This document shows, piece after piece, positions 6,613 to 10,650 of a stretch of DNA of 10,650 bases. The stretch lies in NCBI GenBank assembly GCA_050247895.1, contig JBFWTJ010000123.1:1-10650 (forward strand), written 5' to 3'. A program made the position numbers and the translations under genes. The DNA comes from CAVPEW01 sp050247895. Its GTDB lineage: Bacteria; Actinomycetota; Acidimicrobiia; Acidimicrobiales; VFJN01. The notes beneath the pieces were generated by a model. That model worked only from the letters and a program-made list of their open reading frames with translations, ran no database searches and was not told where the DNA came from. Numbering within the stretch: the stretch's first letter is position 1; each line of letters opens with the position of its first letter.

Positions 6613-8586
6613 TCAGTCCTCGGTGGGCGAGTCGGTGGCCCGGCGCTTGATCTCCTCGACGACGCCCGGGTCGGCCAGGGTGGTCGTGTCGCCGAGCTTG
6701 CGGCCCTCGGCCACGTCGCGCAGCAGGCGGCGCATGATCTTGCCCGAGCGGGTCTTGGGCAGCTCGTCGGTGAACACCACGGTCTTGGGCCGGGCGATCG
6801 GCCCGAGCTTGCGGGCCACGTGCTGGCGGACCTCCTCGCCCAGCTCGGGGGTGGGCTCGTGGCCGCCCCGGGCGATCACGTAGGCCATGATCGCCTGGCC
6901 GGTCGTGGCGTCGCTGGCCCCCACCACCGCGGCCTCGGCCACCGCCGGGTGGTCGACCAGCGCGGACTCCACCTCGGTGGTCGAGATCCGGTGGCCCGAC
7001 ACGTTCATCACGTCGTCGACCCGGCCCAGCAGCCAGAAGTAGCCGTCCTCGTCGACCTTGCACCCGTCCCCGGCGAAGTAGCGGCCCTCGAAGCGCGACC
7101 AGTACGTGTCCCGGTAGCGCTCGGGGTCCCCGTAGATCCCCCGCAGCATCGCCGGCCACGGCCGGGTGAGGGTCAGGTAGCCACCCCCCACCTCCAGCGG
7201 GTCCCCGGCGTCGTCGACCAGCTCGGCACCGATCCCCGGCAGCGGGAACGTGGCCGAACCGGGCTTGAGCGTCGTCGCCCCCGGCAACGGGCTGATCATG
7301 ATGGCGCCGGTCTCGGTCTGCCACCACGTGTCCACCACCGGGCACCGGCCCCCGCCGATGTGGGTGTGGTACCAGATCCACGCCTCGGGGTTGATCGGCT
7401 CCCCCACGCTGCCCAGCAACCGCAGCGACGACAGGTCGTGGCGCTCCGGCTCCTGCACGCCCCACTTCATGAACGTCCGGATCGCCGTGGGCGCGGTGTA
7501 GAGGATCGTCACCCCGTAGCGCTCGACGACGTCCCACAACCGGTCCCGGCCCGGGGTGTCCGGCGTCCCCTCGTAGAGCACGCTCGTCGCCCCGTTCACC
7601 AGCGGGCCGTAGACGATGTAGCTGTGCCCGGTCACCCAGCCGATGTCGGCCGAGCACCAGTACACGTCGGTCTCGGGGTGCAGGTCGAAGACGTACTTGT
7701 GGGTGAAGGCCACCTGGGCCAGGTAGCCCCCCGTCGTGTGCATGATCCCCTTGGGCTTGGCCGTGGTCCCCGACGTGTAGAGCAGGTAGAGCAGGTCCTC
7801 GGCGTCCATCGGCTCGCACGGGCACTCGGCCGCCGCCGCGGGCACCACGTCGTGCCACCACACGTCACGACCCTCGACCATGTCGACCGGCACGTCGACG
7901 CGGCGCACCACGACCACCTTCTCCACCGACGAGGTGGCCGCCACCGCCTCGTCCACGTTGGGCTTGAGCATCGACGGCGCGCCCCGGCGGAACCCGCCGT
8001 CCGCGGTGACCACCACCTTGCACGCCGCGTCCTCGATCCGGTCGGCCAGGGCATCGGGGCTGAAGCCCCCGAAGACCACCGAGTGCGGGGCCCCGATCCG
8101 GGCGCAGGCCAGGATGGCCACGGGCAGCTCGGGGATCATCGGCATGTAGATGGCCACCCGGTCGCCCTTGGCCACCCCGAAGCCCTTCAAGACGTTGGCG
8201 AACCGCTGCACCTCGTCCAGCAGGTCGGCGTAGGTCAGCGTGCGCGTGTCGCCGGGCTCGCCCTCCCAGTGGTAGGCGACCCGGTCACCCCGGCCCGCCG
8301 CCACGTGGCGGTCCAACGCGTTCTCGCACGCGTTCAGCTGCCCGCCCACGAACCACCGGGCGAAGGGCAGGTCCCACTCCAGGATCGTGTCCCACTCCCG
8401 CCGCCAGTCCAACAGCTCGGCCGCCTGCCGGGCCCAGAACCCCTGCCAGTCGGCGTCGGCCTCGTCGTAGAGGAACGGCGACGCGGCCAGGCTCGCCTCC
8501 TTGAACCCCTCGGGCGGGGGGAACGTCCGCTCCTCCACCAGGTAGCCCTCGATCGCTGCCCCCGACCCCGACGGCGTGGTGTCCAC
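6613..8586 (-). CDS. acs: Acetyl-CoA synthetase, AMP-forming
   Basis: This cytoplasmic enzyme turns acetate, ATP and CoA into acetyl-CoA, AMP and PPi through acetyl-AMP. The 657 residues match the usual length. Visible parts are the N-terminal cap, the CoA-contact region GGFRRGAPSMLK (~198-208), the P-loop-like A3 motif YTSGTTAKPKG (270-280), the acetate-pocket motif DTWWQTETG (419-427), the A8 hinge GRVDDVMNVSGHR (521-533) and the C-terminal TRSGKIMRR. In the last motif K616 is the lysine that Pat-type acetyltransferases and CobB-type deacetylases control in other bacteria. The A3 motif has Ala276 where Gly is commonest. The GTG start at 8586 has AGGAGGGG at 8592-8599, five bases away. The exporter gene follows directly. 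Identity is secure; propionate could be a secondary substrate. Confidence 0.96.
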   Translation of the reverse strand: MDTTPSGSGAAIEGYLVEERTFPPPEGFKEASLAASPFLYDEADADWQGFWARQAAELLDWRREWDTILEWDLPFARWFVGGQLNACENALDRHVAAGRGDRVAYHWEGEPGDTRTLTYADLLDEVQRFANVLKGFGVAKGDRVAIYMPMIPELPVAILACARIGAPHSVVFGGFSPDALADRIEDAACKVVVTADGGFRRGAPSMLKPNVDEAVAATSSVEKVVVVRRVDVPVDMVEGRDVWWHDVVPAAAAECPCEPMDAEDLLYLLYTSGTTAKPKGIMHTTGGYLAQVAFTHKYVFDLHPETDVYWCSADIGWVTGHSYIVYGPLVNGATSVLYEGTPDTPGRDRLWDVVERYGVTILYTAPTAIRTFMKWGVQEPERHDLSSLRLLGSVGEPINPEAWIWYHTHIGGGRCPVVDTWWQTETGAIMISPLPGATTLKPGSATFPLPGIGAELVDDAGDPLEVGGGYLTLTRPWPAMLRGIYGDPERYRDTYWSRFEGRYFAGDGCKVDEDGYFWLLGRVDDVMNVSGHRISTTEVESALVDHPAVAEAAVVGASDATTGQAIMAYVIARGGHEPTPELGEEVRQHVARKLGPIARPKTVVFTDELPKTRSGKIMRRLLRDVAEGRKLGDTTTLADPGVVEEIKRRATDSPTED

Positions 8587-8697
8587 TGCGGCCCCTCCTG
8601 GATGTGGCGAAGCGGGTCCGACCCCTGCGGACCCGCGACGACGGCTGTGGCCCCGTGACCGTAGCCACCCGGGCCCCGCCGGCGAGAGGGCGGGTGT
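8587..8697 (-). promoter_or_regulatory. Leader between enoyl-CoA hydratase gene and acs, with two hairpins
   Basis: Read on the minus strand, a 6-bp GC stem CCCGCC/GGCGGG (8675-8694) follows the hydratase stop and could be a weak terminator. A perfect 9-bp stem GCGGGTCCG/CGGACCCGC with a seven-base loop (8612-8636) lies shortly before the acs ribosome site (8592-8599). A possible -10, TACGGT (8663-8658), has no good -35 partner. The spacing suggests acs has its own start signals, but read-through from the hydratase gene cannot be excluded. Confidence 0.35.
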
Positions 8698-9462
8698 TCA
8701 GCGAGGGGCCCAGGCCGGGGGGCGCTTGTCGAGGTAGGCGGCCATGCCCTCGGCCGCCTCGGGCGAGGCGAACATCCGGGCCGACAGCTCCGAGGTCCAG
8801 GCGAAGGCGGCGTCGCGGCCCATGGCCGGCACCTCGGCCAGCAGGCGCTTGGCCTCGGCCAGGGCCCCGGGGCCGCCGGCCAGCAGGTCGGCCACCACCG
8901 CGCCGACCGCGGCGTCGAGCCCGTCGCGGGGCACGGCGGCGTTGACCAGGCCCATGGCCGCGGCCTCGGTCCCGCTGAACCGGCGACCGGTCAGGAACGC
9001 GGCCCGGGCGTCGGCCGGGCGCATCTTGGGCAGGCAGACCACCGAGACGATGGCCGGGACCACCCCGACGCGGACCTCGGTGAAGCCGAAGCGGGCCTCG
9101 TCCAGCGCGATCGACACGTCGAGCGCGGCGGCCAGGCCCATCCCGCCGGCCACGCAGTGCCCGGCGATGCGGCCCACGTAGGGCTTGGGCGACCGGGCGA
9201 ACCGGGCGAACAGCTCGGCGGGCGGCACCGGCCCCGCCCCGCCGGCGCGCGCGCCGGACATGGCCCGCAGGTCGGCCCCGGCGCAGAACGTCGTGCCGAC
9301 GTTGGTCAGGACCACGACCCGGACGGCCTCCTCGGCGTCGGCCGCATCGAGCGCGGCGACCAGCTCGCCCACCAGCTCGGGCCCGAGCGCGTTGCGCCGG
9401 TCGGCATCGGCCAGCGTCACGGTCAGGACGCCACCGTCCAGCTCGGTCTCCACCAGGGCCAT
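8698..9462 (-). CDS. Enoyl-CoA hydratase/isomerase family protein (crotonase fold)
   Basis: This is a 254-residue soluble protein of normal length for the crotonase family, which hydrates or isomerises unsaturated acyl-CoAs. The oxyanion-hole motifs are present: CAGADLRAMS (60-69) and HCVAGGMGL (102-110). Against rat mitochondrial hydratase, the catalytic Glu164 is kept as E129 (FGFTEVRVGVVPA), but Glu144 is replaced by Gly109. The GG-x-GL plus TEVR-GVVPA pattern resembles methylglutaconyl-CoA hydratase (LiuC/AUH-like) members, so a role in leucine or acyl-CoA breakdown is a reasonable guess. The C-terminus KRPPAWAPR is typical. The ATG at 9462 follows GAGAGAGG on the minus strand; GTG 9471 is an in-frame alternative. 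Substrate is not determinable from sequence. Confidence 0.9.
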   Translation of the reverse strand: MALVETELDGGVLTVTLADADRRNALGPELVGELVAALDAADAEEAVRVVVLTNVGTTFCAGADLRAMSGARAGGAGPVPPAELFARFARSPKPYVGRIAGHCVAGGMGLAAALDVSIALDEARFGFTEVRVGVVPAIVSVVCLPKMRPADARAAFLTGRRFSGTEAAAMGLVNAAVPRDGLDAAVGAVVADLLAGGPGALAEAKRLLAEVPAMGRDAAFAWTSELSARMFASPEAAEGMAAYLDKRPPAWAPR

Positions 9463-9474
9463 CGCACGCACCTC

Positions 9475-9511
9475 TCTCGCGTCGTCGTCTCGCGTCGGTC
9501 GTCTCGCGTCG
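9475..9511. repeat. Three direct copies of TCTCGCGTCG
   Basis: Exact 10-base copies start at 9475, 9488 and 9502, with spacings of 13 and 14 bases. They lie 13-50 bases upstream of the hydratase ATG, that is in its 5' leader or over its promoter (CGACGCGAGA on the coding strand). They could be an operator array or simple slippage. Confidence 0.8.
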
Positions 9512-9572
9512 CCGGGCCCAGCAGGCCGGCGACCGGTCCCGGCAGTCTCGCCGCGCCGACCCGACGACCGGC

Positions 9573-9695
9573 GGCGGGCCCGCCCGGCGAGCTCGCCCCC
9601 GCCGAGGTCGCCGGTCTGAACCGGTTGCGGACCAGACGGGGTCGGTGGGCGGGGCCCGCCTGGCCGGCTCGCCCGCACTCGAGGTCGCCGGTCCG
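9573..9695. repeat. Imperfect ~47-base direct duplication
   Basis: Segment 9573-9618 (starting GGCGGGCCCGCC) aligns with 9648-9695 (starting GGCGGGGCCCGCC) with small gaps and most positions equal. Both copies end in an exact 14-base CGAGGTCGCCGGTC (9603-9616 and 9680-9693). The offset is 75-77 bases. Confidence 0.6.
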
Positions 9696-9735
9696 AGCAG
9701 CCGCGATCCGGACGGGTCGTGGACCGGACTGGATC

Positions 9736-9784
9736 GCCGAGCCGCGTGGCACCGGCCGGCCGGGACCGGGCCACGCGGCTCGGC
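9736..9784. repeat. Perfect 15-bp inverted repeat with 19-base loop
   Basis: Arms GCCGAGCCGCGTGGC (9736-9750) and GCCACGCGGCTCGGC (9770-9784) are exact reverse complements. Inside the loop CCGG (9752-9755) can pair with CCGG (9766-9769) beyond a bulged A, lengthening the stem. It ends 40 bases before the beta-subunit start and could be a leader hairpin or a protein-binding dyad. Confidence 0.85.
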
Positions 9785-9824
9785 AGGGCTGGCCCCGGTA
9801 GCCAGCGGTGGGGGACCATGGCTC

Positions 9825-10511
9825 GTGCCCGACGACCCGCCCCCCGCCACGCCGGGCGACGGAGGCGGGACCCGGACCCTGTCCGAGGCCGACTCCAAGG
9901 CGCTGCTCGCCACCCACGGCGTCCCGGTCCTCGACGAGCGCCTGGTGCCCACCCCGCAGGCCGCGGCGGACGCGGCGGCCGAGCTCGGGTTCCCCGTCGT
10001 GGCCAAGCTGTGCGGCAGCAACATCGCCCACAAGACCGAACGGGGCCTGGTGCGCCTCGGCCTGGCCGAGGGCGCCGCGGTGCAGGCCGCGGCGGCCGAG
10101 CTGCTCGCCGCGGGCCGGCCCGGCGACGGCGTCACCGGCGTGCTGGTCGCCCCGATGGTGGCCGGCCACCGCGAGCTCATCGCCGGCGTGGCCACCGATC
10201 CCCAGTTCGGCCCGGCCGTCATGCTGGGCGTCGGCGGCGTGCTGGCCGAGGCGCTCGGCGACGTGGCCTTCCGCCTCGTCCCGTTGAGCCGGGTCGACGC
10301 GCAGGACCTGGTCGACGACCTGGCCACCCAGGCCCTGCTGGGCCCGTTCCGGGGCGAGCCCGCCGTCGACCGGGACGCCCTGGCCGACCTGCTGGTCGCC
10401 CTCTCGGCGCTGGTCGAGGCCGACCCCGGCATCCGCTCGGTCGACCTCAACCCCCTGCTGTTCGTGGACGGGCGCCCCGTCGCCGTCGACGCGCTGGTGG
10501 AGCGGGCGTGA
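9825..10511 (+). CDS. ADP-forming acetyl/acyl-CoA synthetase, beta (ATP-grasp) subunit
   Basis: This is the ATP-grasp subunit of an NDP-forming acyl-CoA synthetase, which makes acyl-CoA from an organic acid, CoA and ATP reversibly, giving ADP and phosphate by way of phospho-histidine. The 228 residues match separate beta subunits. Visible parts are ALLATHGVPVLDE (27-38), GFPVVAKLCGSNIAHKTERG (55-74) with candidate nucleotide-contacting lysines K61 and K70, HRELIAGVATDPQFGP with E117, the glycine-rich LGVGGVLAEALGD, and the metal-site-like SVDLNPLL. The GTG at 9825 is preceded by GTGGGGGA nine bases upstream. The frame is open further upstream, but that part overlaps the inverted repeat and looks unlike protein. 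It overlaps the alpha gene by GTGA, so the subunits are made together. The acid substrate may be acetate or a longer acid. Confidence 0.9.
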   Translation: MPDDPPPATPGDGGGTRTLSEADSKALLATHGVPVLDERLVPTPQAAADAAAELGFPVVAKLCGSNIAHKTERGLVRLGLAEGAAVQAAAAELLAAGRPGDGVTGVLVAPMVAGHRELIAGVATDPQFGPAVMLGVGGVLAEALGDVAFRLVPLSRVDAQDLVDDLATQALLGPFRGEPAVDRDALADLLVALSALVEADPGIRSVDLNPLLFVDGRPVAVDALVERA

Positions 10512-10650
10512 GCAGCCCCGACCGGTTCCGGGCCCTCTTCGAGCCCCGCGGGGTCGTCGTCGCCGGGGCGTCCAGCCACCCGGGCAAGTTCGGCTTCGTC
10601 GCCCTGCACAACATCCTGGCCGCCGGCTACGACGGGCGGGTCTTCGCCGT
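10508..10650 (+). CDS. ADP-forming acetyl/acyl-CoA synthetase, alpha (CoA-binding) subunit, 3' end outside window
   Basis: The GTG at 10508 overlaps the beta-subunit stop. The 47 visible residues begin SSPDRFRALFEPRGVVVAGAS and continue SHPGKFGFVALHNILAAGYD, the start of a CoA-binding Rossmann domain (strand, GAS loop, helix, then GRVFAV) as in succinyl-CoA synthetase alpha and ADP-forming acetyl-CoA synthetases. The catalytic phospho-histidine domain would lie beyond the right edge. Gene order beta then alpha, as separate genes, supports a two-subunit enzyme. The remainder could carry extra domains that cannot be seen here. Confidence 0.88.
   Translation, partial: MSSPDRFRALFEPRGVVVAGASSHPGKFGFVALHNILAAGYDGRVFA

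Larger units (their letters stand above)
9463..9824. other. Divergent intergenic region between hydratase and acyl-CoA synthetase (ADP-forming) genes
   Basis: These 362 bases lie upstream of genes on both sides. Open frames run through, but none has family-like content. The spacer holds a triplet of short direct repeats near the hydratase start, an imperfect duplication of about 47 bases, an 8-bp palindrome AACCGGTT (9619-9626) inside a wider GTCTG/CAGAC arm pair (9614-9637), and a large inverted repeat near the synthetase start. I see no convincing -10/-35 pair on either strand, although two promoters are expected here. Confidence 0.7.

Noticed and set aside
4889..6883. Long plus-strand open frame opposite the exporter gene
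   Set aside because: Low-complexity His/Gln/Arg-rich translation; the minus strand here encodes a well-defined MFS protein.
9736..9784. Inverted repeat as an insertion-sequence end or CRISPR unit
   Set aside because: There is a single dyad with no transposase gene, no target-site duplication and no repeated spacers.
9808..10287. Alternative plus-strand frame starting at GTG 9808 within the beta-subunit gene
   Set aside because: Its product is Arg/Ser/Pro-rich low-complexity sequence, while the frame from 9825 gives a clear ATP-grasp protein.
8285..10609. Long minus-strand frame spanning the spacer and the synthetase beta gene
   Set aside because: It crosses several confident genes in other frames and has no recognisable content.

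Overview
The window is very GC-rich DNA (third codon positions almost all G or C) from a bacterium that is probably an actinomycete. A member of the Acidimicrobiia would fit, but that finer placement is inference. Four things point to Actinomycetota: a heme A synthase with the actinobacterial EFGNR signature, a ClpS gene followed by a DUF2017-family gene, a Glu-Asp-Phe tRNA cluster, and promoters of the TAnnnT type. I see no mobile element, CRISPR array, phage gene or replication origin.

Left part, plus strand. The window opens inside a gene for a membrane-bound SpoIIE-type protein phosphatase that also carries an RsbW-like kinase domain at its N-terminus. Next comes a tight operon of ctaA (heme A synthase), clpS (N-end-rule adaptor of ClpAP/ClpCP) and a DUF2017-family gene. 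Its promoter suggests a leaderless transcript. A tRNA cluster (Glu-TTC, Asp-GTC, Phe-GAA) follows, with its own promoter and a strong hairpin terminator. After it lies a small gene of about 110 codons that appears broken by a one-base frameshift in a run of four G.

Middle, minus strand, reading right to left: an orphan-like enoyl-CoA hydratase/isomerase gene, then acs (AMP-forming acetyl-CoA synthetase), then a 14-helix-type DHA2 major facilitator exporter 11 bases after acs, then a 45-codon ORF whose TTG start overlaps the exporter's stop.

Right edge, plus strand: the beta (ATP-grasp) subunit gene of an ADP-forming acyl-CoA synthetase, overlapped by GTGA with the alpha (CoA-binding) subunit gene, which runs off the window. 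These genes diverge from the enoyl-CoA hydratase gene across a 362-base spacer. The spacer is rich in structure: a triplet of 10-base direct repeats, an imperfect duplication of about 47 bases, and a perfect 15-bp inverted repeat.

The metabolic theme on the right is acyl-CoA handling. It combines an AMP-forming acetate activator, a reversible ADP-forming acyl-CoA synthetase and a crotonase-fold enzyme. The left half is respiration, proteolysis, translation and signalling. Nothing in the window amounts to a clearly new system. The best leads are the unusual domain order of the phosphatase, the frameshifted small gene, and the structured divergent spacer.
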